From Cytobacillus sp. NJ13 (GTDB lineage Bacteria; Bacillota; Bacilli; Bacillales; Cytobacillaceae): 64,000 nucleotides of DNA. The notes beneath the pieces are model-generated. The model saw only the letters and a program-made list of their open reading frames with translations. It was not told the DNA's origin and did no database searches. Of this stretch, positions 33,667 to 42,909 are shown one piece after another. Made by a program: the position numbers and the translations under genes. Numbering within the stretch: the stretch's first letter is position 1; each line of letters starts with the position of its first letter. Where the stretch lies: NCBI GenBank assembly GCA_030348385.1, contig JAUCFP010000006.1:1922001-1986000 (forward strand), given 5' to 3'.

Positions 33667-35361
33667 TTATAAACTTTTATCATCCACGGAATTCAGCCAA
33701 TTCTCAATTTCCCCGATAACTGACTCGACACATCCCTCTTCAAAAGGAGAAATCAACCCAGCTTCTTTTACCAGCCCGGTAAAAGGTTTGCTGCCGCCAA
33801 GCTGGCACAGTTTCAAATAATCCTTCCATGCCGCTTCCTGATTCTCCCGGGACCGTTTCCAGAATTGAAATGCACAAATCTGTGCCAATGTATAATCGAT
33901 ATAATAGAAAGGTGAATTGTAGATATGGCCCTGCCTCTGCCAGAATCCTCCGTTCTCTAAATACTCATTGCCATCATAATCTTTATGCGGCAGGTATTTC
34001 TTCTCAATTTCTCTCCATGCCTGTTTTCTTTCTTGAGGTGATGCTTCCGGGTTTTCATATACCCAATGCTGGAATTCATCAACTGATACTCCATAAGGCA
34101 AGAATAGCAGTCCTCCGCTCAAATGAGAAAACTTGTATTTCTCGGTATCATCTTTAAAGAAGCCCTCCATCCATGGCCATGTGAAAAACTCCATACTCAT
34201 GGAATGAATTTCAGCAGCTTCATAGGTTGGCCAGTTATACTCAGGTATCTCAAAATGGCTGCTTGAATACACCTGGAATGCATGGCCTGCTTCATGGGTA
34301 AGAACATCAATATCTCCTGAAGTCCCATTGAAGTTAGAGAAAATGAATGGGGATTTATAGTCTTCAATATAAGTGCAATAGCCGCCCCCTGCTTTTCCCT
34401 TTTTGGCTACCAGGTCCATTAGATTATTTTCTCTCATATAAGAGAAAAATTCACTGGTTTCTCTGGAAAGCTCGTCATACATTTTTTGTCCGTTTTCAAT
34501 AATCCATTCCGGATCGCCTTTCGGTACAGCATTTCCTGATTTAAATTCAAATCCTTCATCGTAAAATTTCAGCTTGTCAACGCCAATCCGCTCTCTTTGC
34601 CTTTCCTTTAGCCTTGTGGCGATTGGAACGATGAAATCCTTCACCTGCTTGCGGAAGTTTGCAACCATCTCCGCGTTATAATCTGTTCGGTACATGCGGA
34701 AATAAGCCAGTTCAACAAAATTCGCATATCCAAGTTTATGGGCAATCTCTGTTCTAACCTTGACTAGCTCATCATAAATACGGTCCAGCTCATTCTCATT
34801 ATCAGCCAGGAAACCAAAGCGTGCTTCGCTTGCTTTTTTGCGCATTTCGCGATCCGTAGATTCAGTAAATGGCTCCAATTGGGCAAGAGTGCGTTCTTCA
34901 CCTTCAAAATCAATCTTAGCTGAAGCAATTAATTTAGTATACTCTGATGAAAGCTTATTTTCTTTTTGCAAAAGCGGAACAATCTCTGGCGAGAACACCT
35001 TCAATTGGGCTTCTGCAAGTGCAAAAAGCTGCTTCCCCCATTTTTCTTCGAGCTCTGCCCTAAACCTGGAATTAACCAAAGCCTGATAATACTTTGTAAC
35101 AAACCCTTCTACTTCAGGCTGAATCTCATCCATATAATCCTGCTCTGCTTTATAAAATTCATCATTCGTATCGACTGAATGACGGATATAGCAAAGGTTG
35201 AACATCGTACCGACATTATTGCGAATATCATTAATTTCTTTCATAGCTTGATTTTGCTGTTCTGCAGAAGCTGCATTTTCAAATTTCTCAAGCGCTGCTT
35301 CGAATTTCCCCTTTACTTTTTCAAGATCCGGACGAACATATGTATAGTCTTCAAATCTCAC
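33667..35361 (-). CDS. M3-family oligoendopeptidase
   Basis: 564-residue cytoplasmic zinc peptidase of the M3 (PepF/thimet) group, which degrades short peptides. The zinc site is THEAGHAFQVY (HExxH) with the downstream glutamate ligand in YEAAEIHSMSMEFF. Helical throughout, as in the family. It stands where B. subtilis has motAB between mhqR and clpE. Ribosome site GAGGGGGCAAT. Monocistronic. Confidence 0.9.
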   Translation of the reverse strand: MRFEDYTYVRPDLEKVKGKFEAALEKFENAASAEQQNQAMKEINDIRNNVGTMFNLCYIRHSVDTNDEFYKAEQDYMDEIQPEVEGFVTKYYQALVNSRFRAELEEKWGKQLFALAEAQLKVFSPEIVPLLQKENKLSSEYTKLIASAKIDFEGEERTLAQLEPFTESTDREMRKKASEARFGFLADNENELDRIYDELVKVRTEIAHKLGYANFVELAYFRMYRTDYNAEMVANFRKQVKDFIVPIATRLKERQRERIGVDKLKFYDEGFEFKSGNAVPKGDPEWIIENGQKMYDELSRETSEFFSYMRENNLMDLVAKKGKAGGGYCTYIEDYKSPFIFSNFNGTSGDIDVLTHEAGHAFQVYSSSHFEIPEYNWPTYEAAEIHSMSMEFFTWPWMEGFFKDDTEKYKFSHLSGGLLFLPYGVSVDEFQHWVYENPEASPQERKQAWREIEKKYLPHKDYDGNEYLENGGFWQRQGHIYNSPFYYIDYTLAQICAFQFWKRSRENQEAAWKDYLKLCQLGGSKPFTGLVKEAGLISPFEEGCVESVIGEIENWLNSVDDKSL

Positions 35362-35470
35362 ATTATTGCCCCCTCGTGTATATGTAAATCGATTTTAATC
35401 AAACCACTAAACTATTTCGACAATATTTGGTTAATTCCTCCCCTGAACAAATCTTATAAAGCACAAAATA

Positions 35471-35496
35471 AAAAACAGCCGGTCAAGGCTGTTTTA
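35471..35496 (-). terminator. Terminator after mhqR
   Basis: AAAACAGCC/GGCTGTTTT stem with a 6-nt loop, T-rich on the minus strand, directly after the stop. Confidence 0.8.
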
Positions 35497-35497
35497 A

Positions 35498-35953
35498 TTA
35501 TTGTACGCCATTTTTATCATTGGAGATAGACAGTCCAAGCTTCTTTAATAACTCAATGGCCGTACCTTTTTCTTCTGGAGTAAGTTCGGACATTAATGAA
35601 TGGATATGCTTTTCATGGTCAGGGAATATATTTTCGATAAAGTCTTTTCCCTTATCTGTTATTTGCGCAAAGGTAACTCTTCTGTCATTCGGGCATGCGA
35701 CCCTTTTTAACAAGCCTTTCTGCTCTAGCTTGTCCACTACATATGTGATGCTTCCACTGGCCAATAGTATTTTCCCGCCGATCTGCTGCAAAGGCTGGTC
35801 ACCCTTATGGTAAAGCAGTTCCAGAACAGCAAATTCAGTTGGATTCACTCCATAAGTTTGTATTAGTTTATTTACGTTTTCATTTATTGCCCTATATGCC
35901 CTGGACAGGACAATAAACAATTTCAACGATTGGTCAATTTGTTCAGACCCCAT
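35498..35953 (-). CDS. mhqR: MarR-family repressor MhqR (YkvE)
   Basis: In B. subtilis MhqR represses dioxygenase and oxidoreductase genes for quinone and catechol detoxification (mhqNOP, mhqED). 151 residues with a central winged helix: NPTEFAVLELLYHKGDQPLQ, then the recognition helix LASGSITYVVDKLEQKGLL and the wing PNDRRVTFAQITDKG. These blocks match B. subtilis MhqR very closely. Start ambiguous between ATG here and TTG nine bases upstream. The mhq target genes are not in the window. Confidence 0.85.
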   Translation of the reverse strand: MGSEQIDQSLKLFIVLSRAYRAINENVNKLIQTYGVNPTEFAVLELLYHKGDQPLQQIGGKILLASGSITYVVDKLEQKGLLKRVACPNDRRVTFAQITDKGKDFIENIFPDHEKHIHSLMSELTPEEKGTAIELLKKLGLSISNDKNGVQ

Positions 35954-36055
35954 TTTATCCAATCCCTTTTCCTTTTAATTAGTGGCGTTTACATAAATTC
36001 AATTCTCAATCATTATAGAAAACAGGAAGAAAGCTGTCAATTTAACATATCCGGA

Positions 36056-37639
36056 TCAATTGCCCGCTACAACCTCCCAATTGTGATTAAGAGTTGGAAT
36101 TACGTTTTTCTTTTCAAAAAAATAGTTGGCAATCAATTCGGTCATATCGGTTAAAATTTCTTTCACCACCGGCTTATCCTTGAACATATTGTAGCCTCCG
36201 CCGCCGGCAGCGCGATAATTGTTCATTACTACATGATACTCGCCATCTTCCCTGATTGGATGCCCTTTATAAAGAAGCTTTGTGATCCGGCTGCCCTTTT
36301 GTCGTGAAACATCTATTTTATACTCAATACCTTCCCACATATCGTAATTATAATGCTGTGGCTTTGGATATGAAAAATCAGGATTCACTATAATTTTTCC
36401 GTCACTATTCAATTCAAAATAAGCTGCTGACCGCTCCAAAGCATCTTTAATGTCCTTGCCTGTGACTCTGAGAACACATAATGAATTTGGATAAATATAG
36501 TTAGAAACAATTTCTCTCATCGTTACTTTAGACTTTAATCCGGGGGCACCCTCATGAAATAAGGCAGTACAGGAAATATCAGCACCTGACGCTTCCATCT
36601 GCACTTTATTAATGAATTCAATCAGCGGGTGCTCCCCTGTACGCGCCTCAAATATATCATCAATCAGCATATCCCCATCCATTTCACCGATCACTGTATC
36701 CAGCCATTTCTGGGTTTTGGATTCATAATACCCCGCCAGCTGCAGAACCTCATTATCAGGCGGCATTCCGTCGGGATAAATTAAGGCAGAGTGTTTTTCA
36801 TCAATCAGCCAATCATTGTGTTTCTTTCTGAATTTAACGGTAACCTTTGCAAGCGCTTGGCCATTAAATCCAGGCTGAACAACAGCCACACCATTTACGT
36901 GTTCGCCTTTAATAAAACGGTGCTGATGCCCGGTAATCAGAACATCGATTCCAGGAACTTCTGTACAGATCCGATATGCTTCATTTTCGCCAGTTTGTTC
37001 TTCCGTCTCTTCACCTGTTCTGATATCCCTTTCAAAGCCGCCATGATAAGAGACAATAATCAAATCTGGTTTCTCTTCCTCCTGAATATATGAAACCCAC
37101 CTTTTTAAGCTGATCACTGCAGATTCAAAAACAAGATGTTCAATATGCTGCCTTTTCTCCCAATTGGGAATATATTGGGTTGTGACACCTACGACCGCTG
37201 CTTTCAAACCATTTGGAAAAGATTTTATTTTATAGGGGAGCCCGAAATACGTTTCCTTTGTTGAATTGAATAATATATTGGCTGACAGCCATGGGAAATT
37301 GGACTCACTGACAGCTCTTGCAAGTATGTTCTTTCCATAGTTGAATTCATGGTTTCCGATTACAGCTGCATCGTATTCAAGTTCATTTAATATTTGAATC
37401 ATGGGATTTTTTTGGTTATTTAAGTATCTGGAATAATAATAAGTTAGAGGAGTTCCCTGGATCAGATCGCCGTTATCAATAAGAATGGAGATCTCAGATT
37501 GTTCCTTTTCTTTCTTTATTATTGCTGCAAGCTTGCCCAGCCCATGATCAGCGTTCTCACCAGTTCCATAATAATATGGATAAACATGTCCATGGACATC
37601 ACTTGTAGCTAAAATCGTGAGAAAAACTTCTGATTTCAT
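36056..37639 (-). CDS. Bifunctional metallophosphatase/5'-nucleotidase
   Basis: 527 residues. N-terminal calcineurin-like domain (~8-290) with the dimetal motifs SDVHGH, DNGDLIQG, GNHEFNYG, SYHGG and GHQHR. C-terminal 5'-nucleotidase domain (~320-515) with NNYRAAGGGGYNMF, which binds the nucleoside. Family members hydrolyse 5'-nucleotides, UDP-sugars or 2',3'-cyclic nucleotides. No signal peptide, so it is probably intracellular, unlike the secreted YfkN type. TAAGGAGGGG before the ATG. Inserted between mhqR and kinD compared with B. subtilis. Confidence 0.87.
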   Translation of the reverse strand: MKSEVFLTILATSDVHGHVYPYYYGTGENADHGLGKLAAIIKKEKEQSEISILIDNGDLIQGTPLTYYYSRYLNNQKNPMIQILNELEYDAAVIGNHEFNYGKNILARAVSESNFPWLSANILFNSTKETYFGLPYKIKSFPNGLKAAVVGVTTQYIPNWEKRQHIEHLVFESAVISLKRWVSYIQEEEKPDLIIVSYHGGFERDIRTGEETEEQTGENEAYRICTEVPGIDVLITGHQHRFIKGEHVNGVAVVQPGFNGQALAKVTVKFRKKHNDWLIDEKHSALIYPDGMPPDNEVLQLAGYYESKTQKWLDTVIGEMDGDMLIDDIFEARTGEHPLIEFINKVQMEASGADISCTALFHEGAPGLKSKVTMREIVSNYIYPNSLCVLRVTGKDIKDALERSAAYFELNSDGKIIVNPDFSYPKPQHYNYDMWEGIEYKIDVSRQKGSRITKLLYKGHPIREDGEYHVVMNNYRAAGGGGYNMFKDKPVVKEILTDMTELIANYFFEKKNVIPTLNHNWEVVAGN

Positions 37640-37769
37640 CAAACCCCTCCTTACATATAAAATATCATTCCTTTGATAGAAATAAACCTCTTTTAACACA
37701 AAATGGTATACTATTGATAATGTCAGTTAGATAAGAACAAATCAACCTAATTATGCTGGAGTTAACCTG

Positions 37770-39269
37770 ATGAATAGTCGAAAACGAAATTTACTACTAT
37801 ATTTAATCGCAGTAATTATTCCCACTTTGGCCGGCAGCATCTTTTTCTTTATGGATTCTATTAATCAAAACGATGAGGAAAGACTGGAAGAAGCAAAATG
37901 GATTGGCTCCATACACCAAAGAAGCTGGGATCAGTTTATTTCTGAAACTGTGACAACACTTGAGATGTTATCACTGACTGCAGGAAGTGCTGACACACCC
38001 TCAGATAAACTGGAGCCTCTGCTCCAAAAAGCCAATCAGCTGGATCCGCGATATGGCGGGATCTACCTTCTTGATCCCACCGGAAAGGTTCTAACAGGGT
38101 CAAATCAATTTTTAGCGAACTCCGATTTATCTAATAAGAAATATCTAAAAGAGGTTTCGCGCACGAAAGATATTGTTATCTCTAACTCCCCTGAAACACT
38201 AACTAATGGGCAAACAGTAGTTGGGATAGGAAAACCCGTATTCAACGACAATGGAGATGTAATCTCTATTATTGTGGCACATATGAGGGTGGATTACGTA
38301 CAAAATATTATGAGACTTCTTACTCCAGAAGCACGACTTTCTGTCCTTAATTCAGAAAGGGAAACGATTATGGACATCAACATGAATGGTGACTCATCGT
38401 TTTCCAGCCATAATAGCATTTCAATCCCAATTGACAGACTTCCCTGGAGTGTAAAAGTAGAATTACCGCCAAGAGATATGCTGGCAATTGCCAAAGATGC
38501 TTTTAGGGCTATCCTTGTAATAATGATTATAAGCCATATTCTATTTCTCTTTATTAAGTATTTAAGACTTAAAAAGCAGAATGAAGAGGAAAAAAAGGAA
38601 AATGAGCTTCAAAAGCTGGAGCTGGTGGGTACTCTTGCTGCCAGCACAGCCCATGAAATCAGGAACCCTTTAACCGGAATAAAAGGCCTTATACAGCTAT
38701 TAAGTGAAAAATATACGAATACCCATGACCAATATTACTTTTCAGTTATAAATGATGAGATAAGCAGAATTAATGAAATTGTAAGTGAATTTTTAATTCT
38801 GGGTAAACCTACAGCTCAAAAGATGGAAACAATGGATTTGAGAAATATCATAAAGGAATTAGAACCTTTGATACTCTCCGAAGCTAATTTACACAATGTC
38901 ACTTTTGAATCTGCTCTTTCAGAAGAACCTGTCATGGTCGATTGTACGAAAGACCAGATGAAACAGGTTGTCCTGAATTTAACGAAAAACGCTTTTGAAT
39001 CGATGGAGGGCGGAGGAAAGCTGACAATCAAGCTAAATAAAATGCATTCCAAGTGTCAGCTTAAAATTGCAGACACAGGCTCAGGCATCCCTGAAAATGA
39101 GATTGAAAAGATTTTCCATCCATTTTACACTTCAAAGGAAATGGGTACGGGCCTTGGCCTCGTGGTCTGCAGACGCATTCTGCATTCTTTCGGCGGTGAA
39201 ATATTTATTACAAGCAAAGAAACTAAAGGAACGCATGTAGATATTTTTCTTCCTATCAAAAAAGCATAA
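37770..39269 (+). CDS. kinD: Sensor histidine kinase, KinD-like
   Basis: Membrane sensor kinase feeding the Spo0F-Spo0B-Spo0A phosphorelay in B. subtilis. 499 residues: TM1 (~8-28), extracellular double-Cache domain (~35-245), TM2 (~250-270), HisKA with the phosphorylated His in STAHEIRNPLTGIKG, and HATPase_c with N box (NLTKNAFESM), DTGSGIP and GTGLGL. The identity as KinD rests on Cache architecture, length (506 in B. subtilis) and position near mhqR. Ribosome site GGAGTTAACCTG. The ligand is not known here. Confidence 0.8.
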   Translation: MNSRKRNLLLYLIAVIIPTLAGSIFFFMDSINQNDEERLEEAKWIGSIHQRSWDQFISETVTTLEMLSLTAGSADTPSDKLEPLLQKANQLDPRYGGIYLLDPTGKVLTGSNQFLANSDLSNKKYLKEVSRTKDIVISNSPETLTNGQTVVGIGKPVFNDNGDVISIIVAHMRVDYVQNIMRLLTPEARLSVLNSERETIMDINMNGDSSFSSHNSISIPIDRLPWSVKVELPPRDMLAIAKDAFRAILVIMIISHILFLFIKYLRLKKQNEEEKKENELQKLELVGTLAASTAHEIRNPLTGIKGLIQLLSEKYTNTHDQYYFSVINDEISRINEIVSEFLILGKPTAQKMETMDLRNIIKELEPLILSEANLHNVTFESALSEEPVMVDCTKDQMKQVVLNLTKNAFESMEGGGKLTIKLNKMHSKCQLKIADTGSGIPENEIEKIFHPFYTSKEMGTGLGLVVCRRILHSFGGEIFITSKETKGTHVDIFLPIKKA

Positions 39270-39307
39270 AAAGGGAAGGTGAACACTGCCGGGCACCTTC
39301 CCTTTTT
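39268..39307. terminator. Bidirectional terminator after kinD
   Basis: AAAAAGGGAAGGTG/CACCTTCCCTTTTT stem, 12-nt loop, between the convergent kinD and phosphotransferase genes. Confidence 0.85.
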
Positions 39308-40298
39308 AAATTGTATAGATTGAATCGTTTTTCTCAATTCTTTTCTTTATCGTCTCCATCATAAATAATAGCTGCGAATTCCTGTCTTCAGGTGCGATTT
39401 TTTTATGAAGGACCGAATAAAGTGTGATATCTCTCAGCCTCAGAAATAAGGGCAGCTGCCTTTCCAAATCATCGGGAATTTCATTTTCCATCTGATAGCC
39501 ATCCAAAAAGGAGTCCAGGAATTGCTTGCCAAAGATTTTCATTTCTGCCGGATCCGCCTCTTTGAACTTATATAAAAGTGAGTAATACAGCGGTATGGCT
39601 ATATCAGATGCAAACCAATGATGGCAGCAGTCATCGAAATCAAATACCTGTATATCTTTCCCATCATAAAAGAAGTTTCCGGAATGCAGATCAGTATGAA
39701 TAAGGCCATAATTGTTTATATGTTTTGGCAAGGTTTGAAGCAGATTCAATAAATCTTTTGTATGCTTAATGACCAACTGATCTTCGTCAGGTATATATTT
39801 CTCAACTGTAAGCAATTCTTCTTCATCCCATTGCATCCGCGGTACAATTCCAGCTGATGGCACATATGATTTAGTGGCTGCATGCATTTTCCCCACAGCT
39901 CTTCCCCATGCTTGAAATAACTCCTTATTGAATTCCGGTGCACGAACACTAATTGGTTTTCCCTCTGCTTTTGAAAACAGGCTGGCGTAAAAGGCAGAAC
40001 TGTCCCCTGCTGTTAACCGCTCAATCAAATTCCCATTCTGTGATGGAAAAACTTCCGGAACCTTTATTTTTTTCGATTTCAGATAACTCATCCAGTCTGT
40101 TTCTGATAAAAGCTCCTCAAGCATTCGGTGAGATGAGTGGGTAATCCTCAAAATATGTGATTTTCCATCTTTATAAACCTCATAAACATAGTTTTCAAAG
40201 GCACCCAGCTTTTTATAATTTCCTATATTCAAAGAATAGATTGTAAGGAAATCAGCGAGAATATCGTCCGTCATTAAAGCATCAACTGCTTTTTCCAT
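39306..40298 (-). CDS. Phosphotransferase of the APH fold
   Basis: 330-residue protein-kinase-like (aminoglycoside phosphotransferase) fold. The catalytic loop is LIHTDLHSGNFF (~205-216) and the metal site VFDFDDCC (~227). Family includes small-molecule kinases (choline, homoserine, fructosamine, antibiotic). The substrate cannot be told. Single gene, ATG with a modest GGGGA site. Confidence 0.8.
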   Translation of the reverse strand: MEKAVDALMTDDILADFLTIYSLNIGNYKKLGAFENYVYEVYKDGKSHILRITHSSHRMLEELLSETDWMSYLKSKKIKVPEVFPSQNGNLIERLTAGDSSAFYASLFSKAEGKPISVRAPEFNKELFQAWGRAVGKMHAATKSYVPSAGIVPRMQWDEEELLTVEKYIPDEDQLVIKHTKDLLNLLQTLPKHINNYGLIHTDLHSGNFFYDGKDIQVFDFDDCCHHWFASDIAIPLYYSLLYKFKEADPAEMKIFGKQFLDSFLDGYQMENEIPDDLERQLPLFLRLRDITLYSVLHKKIAPEDRNSQLLFMMETIKKRIEKNDSIYTI

Positions 40299-40445
40299 TG
40301 GCTCCCCAGCCCTCTCTCTTTAATCTGAATAATGTAAATTATATAATAAATAATAGATTTCCAAAATAACTATTTTGAAAGGCTTATGAATAAGTTAAAC
40401 TATATTTAGCTTTACGAAATGTTAAGGAAAAAAGGAGACTATACC

Positions 40446-41681
40446 ATGAGTACTACCGCTGCTTCAGTCAGTCCAAGATATGAGCCTCAGCAGAAAACGG
40501 CCTATCGGATCTTATTCATTATTGGCCTTTGCCACCTATTAAATGACTCTATTCAATCTGTTATTCCAGCCATGTTTCCCATTTTAGAAAAATCTATGGG
40601 GCTTTCATACTCACAGCTTGGGATGATTGCCTTTTCACTTAATATCGTGTCATCAATCATGCAGCCGGCTGTTGGAATGGCCACTGATAAAAAGCCGTTC
40701 CCTTTCGCCTTGCCAATCGGCCTGACTTCCACTTTATTTGGCATATTAGGATTGGCATTTGCCCCGGATTATAAATGGATTATTATATCGGTATTATTCA
40801 TTGGTCTCGGTTCAGCTGTGTTCCACCCGGAAGGATCCAGGGTTGCTTATATGGCAGCTGGCCAGCGCAGGGGTCTGGCTCAATCTATCTATCAAGTCGG
40901 CGGAAACACAGGACAGGCACTTGCTCCTATCATTACCGCGCTCATTCTTGTTCCGCTCGGTCAAATGGGAGCTGCCTGGTTTACTGCAGTTGCTGCTATT
41001 GCAGTCGGACTGCTGATCTATATAGCATTGTGGTATACTGGACGCCTTCAGGAGGAACTGATTGCCGGCAGAGCTAAAAAACACTCTGGTGTCCATAGAA
41101 ATAAAAAGATATCAAAAAAAGTATGGAGTGCACTGATCCTGGTTCTCTTTTTGATATTTGCCCGTTCATGGTATATATCTGGGATGACAAATTTCTATGC
41201 CTTTTATGCGATAGAAAAATACTCTTTCTCCATTAGTCAGGCACAGCTCTATTTATTTGCATTTTTAGTATCAGGTGCATTGGGCACATTTTTTGGCGGG
41301 CCGCTTGCAGATCGCTTTGGAAAGAAAAGGATTATTTTTCTGTCCATGATCCTGACTGTTCCGCTTTCCATCCTGATTCCTTTCGTTCCATCTCCTATCG
41401 CATTTGTAATGCTGGTGGCAAGCGGATTCATACTGATGTCAAGCTTTTCTGTGACGGTAGTATACGCCCAGGAATTAGTTCCCGGAAAAATCGGCACTAT
41501 GGCGGGACTAACAGTGGGGCTGGCTTTTGGTATGGGGGCAATAGGCTCAATTGCTCTGGGCTATATAGCTGACACTGTTGGTCTGGTAAATATGATTATA
41601 TTAACCGGCTTTCTTCCCGTACTGGGGCTGCTGACATTATTGCTCCCGCCGGATGTAACTGTTTCAGAATGGAATAAATAA
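40446..41681 (+). CDS. MFS transporter, fosmidomycin-resistance (Fsr) like
   Basis: 411 residues, 12 TM segments. The start LFIIGLCHLLNDSIQSVIPAMFPIL is characteristic of the Fsr branch of MFS exporters, and motif A reads GPLADRFGKKRI in the second half. E. coli Fsr exports fosmidomycin; the natural substrate is unclear. AAAAGGAG before the ATG at MSTTAAS; a frame 27 nt longer is disregarded. Confidence 0.82.
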   Translation: MSTTAASVSPRYEPQQKTAYRILFIIGLCHLLNDSIQSVIPAMFPILEKSMGLSYSQLGMIAFSLNIVSSIMQPAVGMATDKKPFPFALPIGLTSTLFGILGLAFAPDYKWIIISVLFIGLGSAVFHPEGSRVAYMAAGQRRGLAQSIYQVGGNTGQALAPIITALILVPLGQMGAAWFTAVAAIAVGLLIYIALWYTGRLQEELIAGRAKKHSGVHRNKKISKKVWSALILVLFLIFARSWYISGMTNFYAFYAIEKYSFSISQAQLYLFAFLVSGALGTFFGGPLADRFGKKRIIFLSMILTVPLSILIPFVPSPIAFVMLVASGFILMSSFSVTVVYAQELVPGKIGTMAGLTVGLAFGMGAIGSIALGYIADTVGLVNMIILTGFLPVLGLLTLLLPPDVTVSEWNK

Positions 41682-41710
41682 ATGAAAGGGAGGGGGCAAC
41701 CCTCCTTCTT

Positions 41711-41736
41711 AAAAAAGAATTTAGATTCTTTTTTTT
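41711..41736 (+). terminator. Terminator after the Fsr-like gene
   Basis: AAAAAGAAT/ATTCTTTTTTTT stem-loop; a G/C stem GGAGGG/CCCTCC lies just before it at 41689-41706. Confidence 0.7.
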
Positions 41737-41863
41737 AAAAAAGTTTTCTAAAAATTTTAACAATTATGTGCAATCTTCTCCTTTTTTGCCATATAATAAA
41801 GGTAAGATATTAGCTCTCTTTGGCGCAGCTAAATACCCTGTAAAATGTTAGGAGGGATTAAAT

Positions 41864-42184
41864 ATGCACCTGCCAAACTACTTTGATTTTTATCAAAAAT
41901 GCCTTATTCCAGCAAATGCAGCTGAGCCATTCCTTACGGCTGGGCACACCCATTGGCTAATTGCTCTGGAAGGACAGCTTAAAGAACAGGAAAAAGAATT
42001 TTACGTCTGGAAAGTAACCCTATATCCATCCAATTCAGAAGGAAGTTTTTCATGGAATAAGGCGCTTTATTCTTCAGCTCTGTACGAATGCATCCATAAA
42101 GCTTTTGAACATGCTAAAGAGCTTGAAGCCAATGTAAAAGACTCCCAGTTCAATTTTTTAAAGAGACAAGAGAGAATCAGCTAA
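41864..42184 (+). CDS. Hypothetical protein (106 aa)
   Basis: Soluble protein starting MHLPNYFDFYQKCLIPANAA with a beta-rich middle (HWLIALEGQLKEQEKEFYVW) and a helical C-terminus. AGGAGGG ribosome site is strong. No recognised domain. Confidence 0.65.
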   Translation: MHLPNYFDFYQKCLIPANAAEPFLTAGHTHWLIALEGQLKEQEKEFYVWKVTLYPSNSEGSFSWNKALYSSALYECIHKAFEHAKELEANVKDSQFNFLKRQERIS

Positions 42185-42306
42185 CCTCAAAATTTATTCC
42201 CCTTTGCGCTACTCTTTTTTTACCCTCGAATGTGAAATAACATACATATAGGTAATTACTACTTTTAATCGAAATCCCCCAAAAAATATATTATTAATTC
42301 ATAATA

Positions 42307-42337
42307 AAAAAAGAGCCTAGACTTCTCTAAGCTCTCC
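42307..42337 (-). terminator. Minus-strand terminator downstream of fixX
   Basis: AGAGC/GCTCT stem with a TTTTTTT tail on the minus strand, some 290 nt past the fixX stop. It may end the fix transcript or a separate minus-strand RNA. Confidence 0.55.
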
Positions 42338-42528
42338 AGATTATAGGGGGTCAACTATAATAGTCCGACCACATTTAGTTTAACAAATCCTCCATATAAA
42401 ATTAAGATACTAAAGTACTATTACTTAAAAGCTTTAACGCGGTATTATAATAAAATCAAAATAACATGTATGCTGCAGGATTAATAGTTTTGATATAGGT
42501 TGTTAACAGTTTGTTAATATTTCTTATC

Positions 42529-42607
42529 TATAATATAAATGTACCGAAAGATAAAACCTTTTTCATTACCCCCCTTTTCAAACCGGCCAAATGTGGCCGG
42601 TTTTTGT
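42529..42607 (+). ncRNA. Candidate C-rich small RNA
   Basis: TATAAT at 42529-42534, then about 65 nt without an ORF containing the unpaired C tract ACCCCCCTTTTC (42569-42580), and ending in the hairpin CCGGCCA/TGGCCGG with a T5 tail. The C tract is complementary to Shine-Dalgarno sequences, as in Bacillus sRNAs such as FsrA or CsfG. The -35 box is poor. Prediction only. Confidence 0.45.
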
Positions 42608-42624
42608 ATGAAATAGGGGTTAAA

Positions 42625-42909
42625 CTATGCAAGCCTGAATACTATTCCATGACCGCCTTTTGGGTATTCCCATTTAATATTCTGATATGGGCAGCCAATC
42701 CTGCAGCTGCCGCACTCATGGCATCCTTCATAACCCACCTGCATTCTCAATCCTTCCCACTTGTACACCTCAGCCGGACAGAAAATAGTGCATATTTTAT
42801 CGGGGCATTTTGTCATGCAGATATCATGATCCAATACGGTAAGATGTGATTTTGTGTCTGCCTTAAAACGAACTAAATATTGCTTTTCTTCGATCGTTTT
42901 CGTTGACAT
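42625..42909 (-). CDS. fixX: Ferredoxin-like protein FixX
   Basis: 94-residue iron-sulfur partner of FixC. The C-terminal half has CHECGSCRIGCP, a 4Fe-4S motif, and an upstream set CMTKCPDKICTIFCP. It passes electrons between the FixAB flavoprotein/FixC and the final acceptor. Its ATG overlaps the fixC stop (TAATG). Last gene of fixABCX. Confidence 0.93.
   Translation of the reverse strand: MSTKTIEEKQYLVRFKADTKSHLTVLDHDICMTKCPDKICTIFCPAEVYKWEGLRMQVGYEGCHECGSCRIGCPYQNIKWEYPKGGHGIVFRLA

Larger units (their letters stand above)
42185..42624. other. 440-bp region with no protein gene, several RNA signals
   Basis: Holds a minus-strand terminator (42307-42337), an inverted repeat ATTATAG-8nt-CTATAAT at about 42341-42362, and the candidate sRNA described separately. 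Very AT-rich; no convincing ORF over 20 codons. Confidence 0.5.

Noticed and set aside
40775..41096. Overlapping frames inside the Fsr-like gene
   Set aside because: Out-of-frame shadows of a well-supported MFS gene.
42345..42375. Seven-codon minus-strand ORF (MWSDYYS) as a leader peptide
   Set aside because: The GGAGG is about 15 nt from the ATG and no regulated gene follows on that strand.
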